Source of the DNA: Ischnura elegans
Taxonomy: Eukaryota > Arthropoda > Insecta > Odonata > Coenagrionidae
Length of the DNA stretch: 64,000 nt
Direction of reading: 5' to 3'
Assembly (NCBI RefSeq): GCF_921293095.1
Contig: NC_060257.1
Location: forward strand, 57,324,968 to 57,388,967
The notes beneath the pieces were generated by a model. The model saw only the letters and a list, made by a program, of their open reading frames with translations. It ran no database searches and was not told the DNA's origin. Positions within the stretch are counted from its first letter, which is position 1; the number at the start of each line of letters is the position of its first letter. This document shows, in pieces, positions 1-11,190 of this stretch. Both the position numbers and the translations under genes were made by a program.

Positions 1-1689
1 TTCAAGTGTTCAGCACGATTCATATATATATATTTATGTTTTGGTACCTATTGAATCGTCATAATCTAATATACATAAGTTAGATGGATTTGCATTTTAC
101 AGTCGTGCATATCCTTTTTACTTTTCACTCCCAAGTTGGTCGTAAATTTCTGCATATGGATTATGCGAAGCATTTTCTCCTCTGAAGTTAGGACCTCACA
201 GTAATGTTACACTTATTTTATTATATAGGTACTTTATGTTTTACATTGCCTCCTACTGATTTTCCAGATGTATCAGGCCCATCTGGAGTAGATATTCTTT
301 TATCATTGTTTTTATCAGCGAAAATCGTTTAGCAGTCTTCAATTGTATTTGTAACGAATTTATTTGTAATTAAAGTCTTGCTCTTATATGTTGAGGTACT
401 TGAGGGTATGTGTCAACACTCTTCCATCATTAAAACGCAATTTTTACACTATGATATAATTATCTTATAAGATGACTAGTTTCAATACGTATTACCCTGG
501 TTGAGTCTGTAAAACTTTGTGTGTAAATCCTATCATTTTCGAGTATGAGACTCGAAAACGATGCAGTGTTTCTAAACCATTTGAAGGCTTGAAATTCATA
601 AAGGTCGTCATTTTAATTTTACTGGTTAACATCTGAAGTAGGATGTAGTATACGCCAGGATCATCAACAGTCATAAGGCTTTTTGCGCTGATTTTTAACT
701 TGTAGTGCCCACTAGATTATAAATGGACACCTATGCAGGGCAATGGATATAAGAGAGATGAAGATACTAGCATTAAAAGAAAGGTCAAGTGTCACTTACT
801 CCACTATGAATTACTTATTTTTTGATAACCCTTAACTATATGTAATTAAGGGTTATTGAATGAATACCACATGTTATTCACCAGTATATTTACCCCAGGA
901 GCAAAGCCAATGAGGTTTAAAGTTCCAATTTCAGTATTTCTATATTTAACGGGTTTCATCTCTGTGTAACTTGCCAATTGACGCCTTTTCGGTTTGCTAC
1001 TAAATTTTTTCAAGAGGTTGACTCTTTGAACATCTTTGTTTCGCTCTTTTGTAGAAAATAATAAGTAGATAGCTAATTCATAAAATTTATCACAATATTT
1101 GTCGCCTATAATTTAAAGTGAAAAGATCGCAAATCATTAATATTTCATCCCTTGTTTTTTGAAAATTTGAAAAAAAAAAAACATTTTCAATTATTTATTA
1201 CCCCGATGACGATGAGTTCGTCACTCGTCCAGGTATTTGACTCTTATGCGCCTGATGGAGGAGAATATTTTACAAAAATATGTTTAAACCGAGTTACTCT
1301 GGAGAATATCAGGTATGCGGTTAAGGGCTATCAAGAAAAAAGATTTCTCGTAGATAGAATGAATGGAGGAATTTAGGAGGGAAGTTCAGTTTTGGATGGG
1401 GGTACTGTTGCGGTAATTAGCTTAATTCTCCATGTATACATGCATAAACCGGTGAAAATCCTTTCACAATTAGGTAATTACATATTGATGTGGTCAGTCA
1501 ATCGATTGGAATTTCTGTGATAAGTGATAGTCGGAAGCGGAACTAAGAATTAGAGATATACGCAAATGTAGTTTGCAATATTTATCTGATTGCGCAAAGG
1601 ATGAAGTGTGTGTGCATTATAATACTTCCGCCGTTCGTCAAAGCAGTGGCGTAACTAGGGGTATGCTTTGGGGGGAAGGGGTGGGTTGG
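1..1689. other. unassigned AT-rich DNA
   Basis: I see no gene, structural RNA or well-bounded repeat here. Reading frames are short and look random. A GTGGCGTAACTAGGG motif near 1645 resembles the terminus of the TIR element at 9744-10508 but has no partner nearby. Confidence 0.5.
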
Positions 1690-4060
1690 CCTGGGGGGCT
1701 ATGCTCGAAATTTTAGTCGTGCACGACTTCATTGTCGTGTGCGAGTCACGTGGTACGGAGCCGAGCGCTCTGGCCATTTGGTATGCTCGAAATTTTAGCC
1801 GTGCACGACTTCATTGTCGTGTGCGAGTCACGTGGTACGGAGCCGAGCGCTCGGGCCATTTGGTATGCTCGAGCTCCTTGGAGACGTATGCGACTGTCTC
1901 GTGCACGACTCCAGCCGAGCGGGGACAGTCGAGCGGTCGAAACCCCTCGAGTTACCCTTCGTGTTTGAACAGAGTGGTTCGTACTTCGAATATTGCATAA
2001 GTAAAATTCTATATATCGCATCATTTTGATTTTAGATGATTGAAATGTCGTTAAACTGCACTATTATTGACTTATTTTTAATTTTTAAGGTTTAAATATG
2101 AAATTAATGTTTTTTTCTTCTTGTAATTGAATAATGATTAAAGGCACAGCGGTGAAATAAAAACTACGTAAAAAGACTAATGAATGTCCACAAAATTTAG
2201 CGAATGGTCACAGGTAGTACCAATGAATTTCCAAGGCATAAATTCAATGAAAATCATTACTAGGTCATAAACCAATCCTTTTAATTCAGAAGTTTAAACA
2301 ACTTCGAATATTATTCAGCAAATATATATTTCTATCCTCAAAATTTCCATTAGAGAATAATTTTAAAATTTTGTGTAATATAAAACATGACATTATTATA
2401 TTATGATAAGTATTGATAAGTACACAAGTTTTCTGCGCTACATCTGGATGTTATCAATCATTCATTTTTTTAGTTTTTTGGCGATTATTTTTTGCTGAAT
2501 GATTTTACGTGAATGTAATTATCCAATAAATGTTCATACAAAGTAATAGTGCCTGGAATCGAAAACGTTATAACACCACTGGTATATACGTCCGGAATGA
2601 AACATTCCTACTAATCCAATTATCGAGGCATGTGTCACTTTGTAGATCTTTAATTCAATTAATTATTATTTAATTAAATTATTCAATTACTAACAATTCC
2701 AAGGGATTTTAACGCCTAAGGTTTTTACGGCGCTTTGCTTTTATGCTTGAAAAGAATTTTATTTTTCAAAAGAATTCAATTGGCATCACAAAGATCCTCT
2801 CAGTCATTGACGACGGTAACGGTGCTCACGAATTTCGTTTTCAAGCAATGCTGAATTTACTTCACCATACTAACCAAAAACTTTACGGTACTTAAAAATA
2901 GGTTTATAATTATAAGACCACTCAGTACGTAACGTGTATTCCAACGGAAGAAAGGGGCAAATAAAAGGAATGATTGCAATTAACATGGAAATATTTAATG
3001 ATTTATTCATCATAGAACTACATAAATTTAATTTCAACACTGGTAGACCTTCATTCCTTCAGCGGCATATCACAAATTTACACCGATCCAGTATATTTAG
3101 TCCGAGTCATATCAAAGCTAAGTTGTTTGAAGTATCATGCAAAGGGTAACAAAATGCAAACATTAACACTTCCATGAACATCGCACAAGAAATTGATATT
3201 AGATCCCGTAAAGTATGTCACACGAGTTCACAATCACAACACTAGCGATGATTCCTTCTATGACATCCACGTAATCTATGCTTTTGTCAACGAATGTATT
3301 TTAAATGGCCAAAAATGTGATTTTAAGCGACAAAAAGGTTTCCTAATTAAATAATTACCCTTTTTCGTGGACTTACGGCGAACAATGAGGCAAATGATGT
3401 AAACAAGCCGTGGCTGAAGATGAACGTAAATTGTTACAATACAAATAAAAATAATTTTGTCACTACTAATCACGAAAGTATAATCATTACAGGCGTAGGT
3501 AAACAAGTACGTAGCACACAAAATCCTTTTCAAGACAGTTATGCTCTAAAACCGATATATTGAGCACCAAAAGTTAGCGATAGTCTTCCATCGACGACTG
3601 TTGAACCCTTGAATATAATCGCTTATTTACTTATGCTATAAAAAATCCGATAGAAAAACAGAAAAATCTCCAAACACGAACCATATCGCACCAACTGGAT
3701 GTAAGAAATTGAGTCCGCAGTGTAATTAAACATCGTAAATATCTTACACAACTTTGATCAACTCTTTTTAACTTCTTCCCGGGCTGCCGAGTATTCTATG
3801 GCGTTTTCGGAGTCTCATTTGTCACACAAATTTGCGGTTGCTATATGAAATAGCTGTTGTTTACTTCTCGAGCGCTCGTTTCTGCGACGTTGCCACATAC
3901 CCTTCGTGTCACTCGAGCGACCTATGTCGCGCACGGCCGACTTCGTCTCAAGCATACCGATCTCCGCTCGACTCGGGATACCACTCGACATCACCACTCG
4001 CTTCGTTGCCGAGCGCTCGGATAAGTCGAGCGGTTTCGAGCATAGCCCCCCTGGGGTGGC
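1690..4060. mobile_element. 2.4-kb element with inverted GC-rich ends
   Basis: The left end (from about 1690) and the right end (about 4038-4060) are inverted copies of one another over roughly 21 bp, reading CTGGGGGGCTATGCTCGAAA from each outside edge. Both terminal regions (1690-1990 and 3790-4060) are rich in GAGCGCTCG, TCGAGCGG and CGTGCACGAC motifs, while the interior is ordinary AT-rich DNA with no recognisable coding sequence. This looks like a non-autonomous terminal-inverted-repeat or foldback DNA element. The superfamily is not clear and I could not define a target-site duplication. The interior could instead be unrelated DNA lying between two terminal fragments. Confidence 0.5.
1701..1875. 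repeat. 82-bp tandem repeat, two full units plus a start of a third
   Basis: Two consecutive copies of an 82-bp unit begin at 1701 and 1783 and differ at only a few positions. A third begins at 1865 and diverges after about 10 bp. Each unit starts ATGCTCGAAATTTTAG and contains the self-complementary CGTGCACG and the direct and inverted motifs GTCGTGCACGAC and GTCGTGTGC. The array forms the left end of the larger inverted-ended element. Confidence 0.85.
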
Positions 4061-6334
4061 GACGGTAACAAAATTTGTATTAATAATAATAAGACATTTT
4101 TCAATTGCAGGGAGTGTGTACGACTCTAATCAGCAACAAGAAGTGCGTGCATATTATTCCTTTGTAATATTCCGCCATCGGTATGAAAAAGTCTGGGATA
4201 GTTATAAAAAATATGATTAATCACCACGGGAAATAAACAGCCTCCGGCAAGCCGGCAAACTCGGAGGAAAAGGTTTGCACCTTGACTGTTGACGAAACGC
4301 TGACGCATCATATTTACCGCTTTCGTGCGTAGGGCACATTTCGTATCCACACTACGTCCACTCGAATACCATTGATTTGTAAGTTACTATCTCAAGAGTC
4401 CTGGTAACTTTTTTTCTTATCCTGCAAAGGGGATACTTTCTCCGAACGTCATCCCTCTGGGAAAGTATAAAAGCTCTTTAGACTGCTGCGGCTAACGTCT
4501 AACGGCCACGCAAAGGAAAGTTTATGAAAGTCATGCGGGGATATAGAATATACTTCCTATCGATAAACATCTCCAGAGATTTAATCATGGTAGCTCAGCA
4601 GGACTCGGATGTTAAGGAAAGAAAAAAATTACGGCCTACGTTTCCATAGGGCAATTTGCCCACTGCCCTCCACGAGTGTAAAAACGCGAAGGGAAATTAG
4701 ATTTTTACCCCATCCTACTTCCTGCATGCTCTTGGTTAGGGTTGACTTGTTGTCCCTTAATGCATGTCGCAGATAAAGAGTTTTTGCTATCAACTTGGAA
4801 AGGTGAGAGACAGCTACCAGTGATAGGGGTAGAGGTAGACTAAACCTCGGGCGTGTAGTACCACAAATTCAGGAAAGAAGATCGTTCATCTCGTATCATT
4901 ATTTTACCTTTCACTTTGAGGATTAAATGTGTCTAAGTTCTCCATGCGGTCCGGAATGGTCGTATGATTCACCCGAGATTCGAAGCGACGGCCTTTCTTT
5001 GAATTGCCAATCCATTAGGTCCCTTAGTTCCATGTCATCTATCAATCTCATAAATATCATTTATCATTAAGATAGTGAAATCAATAAGGAGACAGTAGAG
5101 ACATTAATCGTCAATATCTATTATGGTTTGTACATTACTGTTTAATTTCAACTATTACTATCACTTACGCCAATAAATTGTATTTATTTATATGGTATGC
5201 TGTTAAGAAATTTTCTGGAAAATTTTTGTCTTATTTCTCGTGTTCATTTCAGTTTGTTATTATTATTTACATGGGATAATTTTTACTTCGCTGTATTTTT
5301 TGCTTTGTTTGCTGTACTTTTTTAATCATTATTATCTGTTGTTTTGCTGTTAAGAGGATTATGCCTGATATGTTTTTATTTTAAGAGCAGTTAGTGTTAT
5401 ACTATAAAACCCACTTCCGATCACTGACTGACTGATTCATACAAATGTTTGCGGTGAAGGAGACGAGATACGACAAAAAGTCACACAATCGACCCACTTT
5501 AAAATCGTCAGAGACCCCCAAAAAATCGTCGAAACGTTAAATTTGATATCTGTTACAGTGTTGCCAACTGCCTCTAAGCCTCTAATTTTTTTGGGTCATT
5601 TGGGAATCAAAGAATCGATGGTAACGAGGAATTTGAACACTGCGGAGGAGCTTTTTAATTGCACCAAAGTCATTGTGGTAGCCATTAATACACACCTTGA
5701 AACAGTCAGAAAGCCTGGAAGTGGGGCCCAGTTTGGTATTCCTCGGATTCAATTTAATAAGGTTAGATATCACCGAAAAAAACTGTCCTTAAGGAACAAA
5801 CGGGAGACAAAGATTTTAATAACTGGCAGTATGATTGGAGAAGGTCGGAGTCCTTTTTCGTGGCAGAGTACCCCTAGCGAAGGTAAGAGAGTATGTATTT
5901 CTACTTGGTCTGGTGGGGAAACCCAGGGCATAAATAAACTTTCATTCATTCGTACAGTTTTTCATTCATTAAATCAATTCTATTGTATGTGGCACCGGCG
6001 TTGTGGGGCTTATTAACAAGTGACGAAAACGAAAAGCTGAAAAACATAAGATCCATTTTAAAATTAAAAAAGGGTTGGGCAACCGAGCGGTGTACTACAT
6101 CAGCAAGTTCAGGGCAATAAACGAAGTAGTAACGAGGATATCAACATAATATTTTGAAGATCTGGCAGCCAGCAGAAATGAAGCCATCAAAGCTTTGACT
6201 AATTTTAAAAACACATCTAAGGACAGATTCCGCAGACCGGAGGACATTTTAAACATTTGACGAAAATAAGTTTTAAAAAATTGACAAACGCAAGGGCGTA
6301 AGAAAATAGTCAAGGAGCAATAGAAGTCATAAGC
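4061..6334. other. unassigned DNA
   Basis: No gene is recognised. A 157-codon open frame on the plus strand at 5543-6016 has no similarity I can name, no clear codon bias and no splice context, so I do not call it a gene. The stretch 5400-5530 has mixed GA-rich and CGA motifs, including GTCGAAACGTT at 5527. That resembles the 3' half of a hammerhead but lacks the CTGANGA half. Confidence 0.4.
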
Positions 6335-6722
6335 AAGGGGACTGCATAGTTCAATTCCATCCCATAAGCAGGCTGATTTTTGTTGCCACTTCAGTCGAAT
6401 TTTAATCGGTTTTCAAATATGTCCGCGGCGCGGTAATGAGTGCAACGCAATCCACATTTTCCCAGCATTTCGCAGAATAATGTTTGCAAAGGCGAGGAAT
6501 AGCATTGAAGAGTGTTGAATAGTATAAATCACAACCTAATGAACGAAAAATTCTGTATACACCCCAATTATACTTTATTTCCCCGTGAAACTCGGTTCAA
6601 TTTGTCCTTCAGCGACGCGAGTGGCGAATTCTTATAACTATTTAAATGCGCGTAAACCCATAAACCTTCTGTAAACCCATAAACCCATTCAAAGGTCGAC
6701 TTGAGGATCCTCTTTTGTACTA
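6335..6722 (-). repeat. dispersed repeat family B, copy 1
   Basis: This roughly 390-bp sequence recurs at 10526-10990, 13359-13620, 21690-22207, 48112-48483 and, as a fragment, 49899-50035. Shared landmarks are GGACTGCATAG at one end, GGGATGGAATTGG, TTTTTAATCGGTTTTCAAAA, a CGCGGCGCGG stretch, GCGACGCGAGTGGC and GAGGATCCTC at the other end. No coding capacity is visible. It behaves like a non-autonomous mobile element, class unknown. The right part here contains a short local duplication of the TAAACCCATAAACC motif. Confidence 0.8.
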
Positions 6723-7737
6723 TACGTGGTCAGAAGACTTCAGTTTCCAAAAAACCAAGTCCACACGACATTTATTTCTGGCATCCTCCTTCGTTTTCAA
6801 GCATTCGTTGTATCCTTCCCATTCATCCTTCGTAAAGCTAAAACTTTTCACGTTCGATGATGGAGCAGTTTTTTTTTTCTTTCGCCAGTCCCACGCATAG
6901 TCAGATGTAGGCCGGAAGTGGTCAGAGAAAGCGATAGATCGTTATAAGGGAGTGAGGCTTGTGTTCCGACGAATACGCTGATTCATGTTTCCCAGGACTT
7001 TACCGGATCGACCTTCCTATGCTTATAAATTCATGTTTCGACATGTTCGTTTCTTGTTCTTCCCGATACTTTCATGTCCCCACTGAAAATAGGAGAGGCA
7101 TAGGAGTAGTGAAAAGCGTTAAAAATGGCTGTACAGTAACTCAAAGATTAGGCGAATTCACATTGAAATGAGAATGTTGGTAAAATTTCACACTACACGT
7201 TTATTAAAAACCGACCTAGGTTTCAATTATAGTATTATAGACACATTAGTTAGAAAGATGTTATTACTAATGACCATGTTTTTCCCTTCCATTCTCCGAT
7301 CCTTGACCTCCCTCAGCTAATGGGGAAAAAAAACTCCGAGCACCTGAAAATAGTCACCATCTCCCACTACCTCACCCCAGACCAACGGCCAGTTTTAAAT
7401 TTCCCAACCCTACTTTCACCCCACCGTCCACCCCCAATTTCTCAAATGTTTGCGAGTGTGCATTTTTTGTATATATATTGGTATGGTTAATTGCAGTGCA
7501 GCGAAACATGTCGACTGTAGTTTAATAAATTTTTATGTGGAAAGTGCAAAGTGTTTTACTTCATATCTCTTCAACACATGGTGTCATCATCAAAGTATAT
7601 TTAACTCACGAATTTCTGGTACGCATACCCTCAGAGGGGATAAGGGATGGGGTAAATGGGGTGGAAGGATTCAAGATGGGGAGAAAAAAAACGAAATTCA
7701 CTAACCGATGATTCTTCACTGTGTGGTATTCCATTAT
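6723..7737. other. unassigned AT-rich DNA
   Basis: No gene or bounded repeat is visible. Near 7500 the sequence GCAGCGAAACATGTCG followed by an AT-rich stretch recalls the 3' side of a PLE hammerhead, but the 5' core is missing. Confidence 0.4.
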
Positions 7738-7785
7738 AAGGTTTTTGGATGTTTCATTTTTACTTATATCACCACTTTTTTATAT

Positions 7786-7829
7786 GACGCGGCCCGGGTT
7801 TCAATGAGTGGTCATCATCTTCAGGCGTA
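7786..7829 (-). ncRNA. hammerhead ribozyme-like motif, PLE lineage A left arm
   Basis: On the minus strand the order is ACGC, CTGAAGA, one extra T, stem II GATG/CATT, GAAA, CCCGGG, then CC and GCGT. Stem I is ACGC with GCGT. Stem III would be the self-complementary ACCCGGGT, but the last T is C here, which puts GCC where GTC is expected at the cleavage site. The core is therefore probably inactive in this copy. Confidence 0.6.
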
Positions 7830-8157
7830 AATTATGATGCATTAATCTTATTATTGTAACCTTAGTTACCTAACGGAGGAAGAGATGACTTTTTAAAACG
7901 GACGCAAGAATAGGGGAAAAGTATGGGTAAAGATATTCTTTCATCAGATTGTTGTCCTGAGTTTCAATCATTTTTAAAATTTCCAACTGCTCTCTAGAGT
8001 GACCGTGAATTAGATGTGGGGCTGATATGAAGAAGCTTCGAAGTCAGAAAGAAAGAACATTTAAGTGCTTACAAAATAACAAAGATGATAAAAGTAATTT
8101 TGATTTTTCCTCCTTTAGGTAACTAGGTTACAATAATAACATAAATAGATCATAATT

Positions 8158-8198
8158 TTCTCCTGAAGATGATGATTACACATCGAAATCTGGGTCGC
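8158..8198 (+). ncRNA. hammerhead ribozyme-like motif, PLE lineage A right arm
   Basis: On the plus strand CTGAAGA (8163-8169) is followed by one T, a perfect 4-bp stem II GATG/CATC with a 6-nt loop, GAAA (8185-8188) and TCTGGGTC. The cleavage triplet GTC is kept, but the stem I partners have lost pairing (TTCTC against GCTTT). Comparing both arms suggests an ancestor with stem I GACGC/GCGTC and a loopless ACCCGGGT stem III. Confidence 0.65.
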
Positions 8199-8880
8199 TT
8201 TATGTAAAAAACTAGAGGTATAAGTAAAATGAAATATCCTAGAAACCAAGAAAGCAGAGGAAAGATACTTTTAATTGCAAGAAAAAGGGGAATAAGTTTT
8301 TCCACTTTGATGGTATACACCTATACCAGAGATGATAATTTTTCACAATCATTACAAGATATAGAATATTACCCTTCAATCCTTGTGGAGATTTACTACT
8401 TAACATTGAGTAAAATCAGCTGCACTGTGTGTAATTTGATTGAAATGTAGTTGTAATTTTTTAAAAATTTATTCTCGGATTTGGAATGCTAATTTTTATA
8501 TTTTCTTTTAATTTATACAAAATTTGGTAACGAATATGCGACATTAAGTTGATGAGAAGTTATGTGACGTGCCATTCTTACGTCATTAAAAAACTTTTCG
8601 GATCATCATAGATGATGTTTTGTTATTGTTTTTTTTTAACATTTATTTTGATTATATTATATCTTTTACCAAAATTGCTGCATTATAGTTCCATTTATTT
8701 ATTTTTGTCGTTGCTGGGATACAGCTTTTTGAAAGTGGAGGTACTGAAAAAATTTACGTTACTATGTTTTCATATTTATTTTCTATGTTCCACTCACTGC
8801 TTTATATTACGTTTGCACTTGCCCTGAATATGTCCCCTTGAAAAGAACGAAACTTTGGCGAAAAGTTGATTTTTTTAAGA

Positions 8881-9231
8881 GTGTAAACAGGCCTTTATGT
8901 ATTCTTGTACGCGTAATTACAAAGAAAAATCTTCAACCATAAGGCCTTTGTACTCAGAAATTCTTAAATTAAAGCCGTTTGTTTGCTTATATGATCATAA
9001 TTTTCTGCTTTTAATTGAGGTTTTTAATATTACCTACGGTCAAAACTCCATAATCTCTCTGAAGAATTAACTCGCACGTGTTAGTGTATCATGTGAACAG
9101 GCGCTAAGTTGTTCTTATTTTATGTGTAATTAGAAAGAAAAAAAGTTCAACCATGCATAAGACTTTTGTACTCAGAAATTCATAAAGTAAGGCGTTTCTT
9201 TGCTTATATGATGGATTTTTTCTACTTTCCT
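8881..9231. repeat. tandem direct duplication, about 210-bp spacing
   Basis: 8881-9017 and 9090-9231 are diverged direct copies sharing GTGWAAACAGGC, TTACAAAGAAAAA-like, TTCAACCAT, TTTGTACTCAGAAATTC and TTTGCTTATATGAT blocks in the same order. There is no coding potential. The rest of 8261-9743 shows nothing I can assign. Confidence 0.7.
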
Positions 9232-9953
9232 ATGACTTAGGTACGGCTTTGTAACTGTTGACGGTAAAATTCTTGCCAGTCATCCGATTCCAGTGGGTCA
9301 AACATGAAAAAATACGGCTGGTGATCCAAGGGTGAGGACTCCAAGCATCTTATCATCAATCAGCGTGAAGCCATCTCTTCCGAAAACGCTGGAACTAGTT
9401 ATTTCACCTCTTCAGGCGTTGAGGAATGCTTTAAAGATTCGCTCTCGGCTTCCTTGATCATATCTCCGAATTATCTAATGAAGACGTTTCTCAAATTCCG
9501 ACTCTGATATGCTCCTAATCTACTTTTATGCACGGGCAGCTCTCCATCTTAGACGATCAAGTGAAATTTCAAATTAGTTTTCCACTAACCTTCAATCCAT
9601 TTCCCGGCCTTCATCACCATGTAATCAGTGAATTAATACTGAGCCCCCAGTCCGGTAGTATTAAATGCCTAGGCTTCCATGGTCATCTTTTCCATGTTTC
9701 CGTTACCTAATTGCTTACGGGAACTTATCCTATAGTCTTGAGTAGTGGCGTAACTATAAGGGGGATTGAGGAGGGTAGATCCCCCCCAAAGCCTCTGAGA
9801 AATAAAAAAATATTCAAAACTATAGTCTAGTTTTGACGTATAGTAAATTTTAACGTGACCTTTCAATGAAACCCAAATTTTTAATTCCAAAATAATGTAA
9901 AAAGTTCCAATTTCTCCACGTTTCCGGTGCTACCGCGTAGGTTTGTTGGTGAT

Positions 9954-9994
9954 GACAACAGTTTCGCTGGCACTGCTGCCAGCGTCTTCAGGTC
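9954..9994 (-). ncRNA. hammerhead ribozyme-like motif, PLE lineage B
   Basis: On the minus strand: GAC, CTGAAGA, C, stem II GCTGGC/GCCAGC with a 6-nt loop, GAAA, CTGTT, GTC. Stem I is GAC/GTC. Stem III is minimal, A-T and C-G around one T. All invariant core positions are present. The CTGAAGA overlaps the stop codon of the upstream GIY-YIG frame, which places the ribozyme exactly at the start of the 3' untranslated region, the usual position in PLEs. Confidence 0.85.
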
Positions 9995-10431
9995 GAAGAT
10001 GATGCCGGTCCACGATTTTTGTCCTCCTTATATAGGGGGTCAGTCCCGCCAATTGTGGCTGCCGCTCTCTTATTGGTCCGCCTAATGAGCCTCCTCCAAT
10101 GGGCATCCAGTTGGTAGCCGTCGTCTCTGTTAAAATTGTCCGTCCGGGCTATCTCAATGGATTCGCGGATGAGTCTGGGAAAATATCTGCCTCCTTTCAC
10201 TATTATCTTGGCGTCGTCAAACTTAATGTCATGTCCCGGGGTCCAGGCGTGCTCCGATATGGCAGACAGCTGGAATTGCCTGTTTTTCGTTGCCCTTCGG
10301 TGCTTTTGCATCCGTATCTTGAGTGAACGGCAAGTCTCACCGATGTACGCTTTTCCACACGAGCAAGGGACCTTGGTAGTCATAATGTAAAAAGTATTTG
10401 CAGGCACGTCATTTTTACAAAATTTTCCCAA
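9988..10431 (-). CDS. Penelope-like element GIY-YIG endonuclease domain (3' coding fragment)
   Basis: This 147-residue frame is the C-terminal part of a Penelope-like element polyprotein. In PLEs the GIY-YIG domain follows the reverse transcriptase and is thought to nick target DNA for reverse transcription. Visible signatures are VPCSCGKAYIGET near residue 21 (the YIG half with the cysteine pair typical of PLEs), a downstream R..IRMQKHRR stretch, SEHAWTPGHDIKFDDAKI and a C-terminal FPRLIRESIEIA..DNFNRDDGYQL block. The same FPRLIRESIEIA-type block recurs in the 27.5-kb fragment. There is no reverse transcriptase upstream, so it is a 5'-truncated copy. The frame is open, and its stop codon TGA (9988-9990) lies inside the CTGAAGA core of the adjacent hammerhead motif. 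The start is arbitrary because the true protein began far upstream. Confidence 0.85.
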   Translation of the reverse strand: MGKFCKNDVPANTFYIMTTKVPCSCGKAYIGETCRSLKIRMQKHRRATKNRQFQLSAISEHAWTPGHDIKFDDAKIIVKGGRYFPRLIRESIEIARTDNFNRDDGYQLDAHWRRLIRRTNKRAAATIGGTDPLYKEDKNRGPASSST

Positions 10432-10525
10432 ACGGGGTGAGGTGGTGGGAGGTCGCCCTTCCTCATCCCCTCTAATCCCCCCAAAGAATATTCCTGGTTA
10501 CGCCACTGGTCTTGAGTCATTATTC

Positions 10526-10995
10526 CAAGAGGACTGCATAGAGGGGGCCCAATTCCATCCCATTAAAGTCTTATTTCTGTTGCCACTTCCGTCGCTTTTT
10601 AATCGGTTTTCAAAAATGTCCGCGGCACGGCGGTGAGTGCAATGCGATCCACTTTTTTCCAATATTTTACAGTATAATGTTAGCAAATGCGAGGAATAGC
10701 ATTTAAGAGTTATGAATTTTATGGATCACGTCGTCATGAACGAAAATTTCTGTAGACACCCGAATTATACTTTATTTCCCCGTGAAACTCGGATCAATTT
10801 GTCCGTCAGCGACTCGAGTGGCAGCTTTTGTAAACCCATTTAAATGCGCGGCGGGTGACAAAACTATAAGAAGCCGACTTGAGGATCCTGTTTTGTAATA
10901 TTCCTGCAATAATCATTCTGTTGCAAACCGTGCACCTTTGGCGTAAAAAAATATTCGTCGGATTAAGCTTCAATTTAGAATTGTGAGCTATCATG
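10526..10995 (-). repeat. dispersed repeat family B, copy 2
   Basis: It begins CAAGAGGACTGCATAG and carries all family landmarks through GACTTGAGGATCCTG near 10875-10890. It then continues through AATATTCCTGCA, TTGGCGTAAAAAA and TATTCGTCGGATTAAGC to about 10975. That extension is also present, inverted, in the copy at 21690-22207, so the full family unit is about 470 bp rather than 390 bp. Confidence 0.8.
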
Positions 10996-11109
10996 AGGTA
11001 CTCGGCCTGGTGAAGTGAAATAGTATTTTCTGCTCTCCTGCATTTGAGTTTTTCGATGCTCGTATGCTCATTTTGGTATGGTTTAGGGCATGGGCGTGCG
11101 TCAATGTCC

Positions 11110-11190
11110 TTCATTGTTATTTGTTGATTCCCCATTGTAAAGGCCGTTGTGCTGTTTATGGGGTAATGGAAATAAATAAATAAATAAATG
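11110..11190 (+). repeat. SINE 3' end fragment
   Basis: TGTAAAGGCCGTTGTGCTG followed by GGTAATGGAAATAAATAAATAA matches the 3' end of the tRNA-derived SINE at 39630-39830, with its AAATAA simple-repeat tail. The tRNA-like head is absent, so this is a 5'-truncated copy. Confidence 0.65.

Larger units (their letters stand above)
7738..8260. mobile_element. Penelope-like foldback element, lineage A
   Basis: Two inverted arms of about 130-145 bp (about 7738-7880 and 8120-8260) face each other across about 240 bp of non-coding DNA. Each arm carries a hammerhead-ribozyme-like core in opposite orientation: minus strand in the left arm, plus strand in the right. Arms share GTAACTARGTTACAATAATA, the ribozyme core, GGGYCGC and a TATAAGTAAAA segment. 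Eukaryotic Penelope-like retroelements are known to carry hammerhead motifs in their terminal repeats and to insert with partial inverted repeats, so I assign it to that class. No reverse transcriptase or GIY-YIG sequence is recognisable. Arms have diverged by substitutions and small indels, so it is not recent. Confidence 0.7.
9744..10508. mobile_element. TIR DNA element with 9-bp target duplication, carrying a PLE insert
   Basis: The element begins AGTGGCGTAAC at 9744 and ends GTTACGCCACT at about 10507. GTCTTGAGT is directly repeated on each side (9735-9743 and 10509-10517), which fits a 9-bp target-site duplication. Subterminal regions are C/G-rich: GGGGGATTGAGG on the left and CTCTAATCCCCCC on the right, also inverted. 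The interior is occupied by a Penelope-like fragment on the minus strand. The superfamily is uncertain. A similar GTGGCGTAACTAGGG motif near 1645 shows the terminus recurs. Confidence 0.75.

Noticed and set aside
5490..5545. GTCGAAACGTT resembling a ribozyme 3' half
   Set aside because: No CTGANGA core or pairing stem II upstream.
5543..6016. 157-codon open reading frame on the plus strand
   Set aside because: Longest unexplained frame upstream, but it has no recognisable domain, no codon bias I can see, and overlaps an equally open minus-strand frame. Probably chance.
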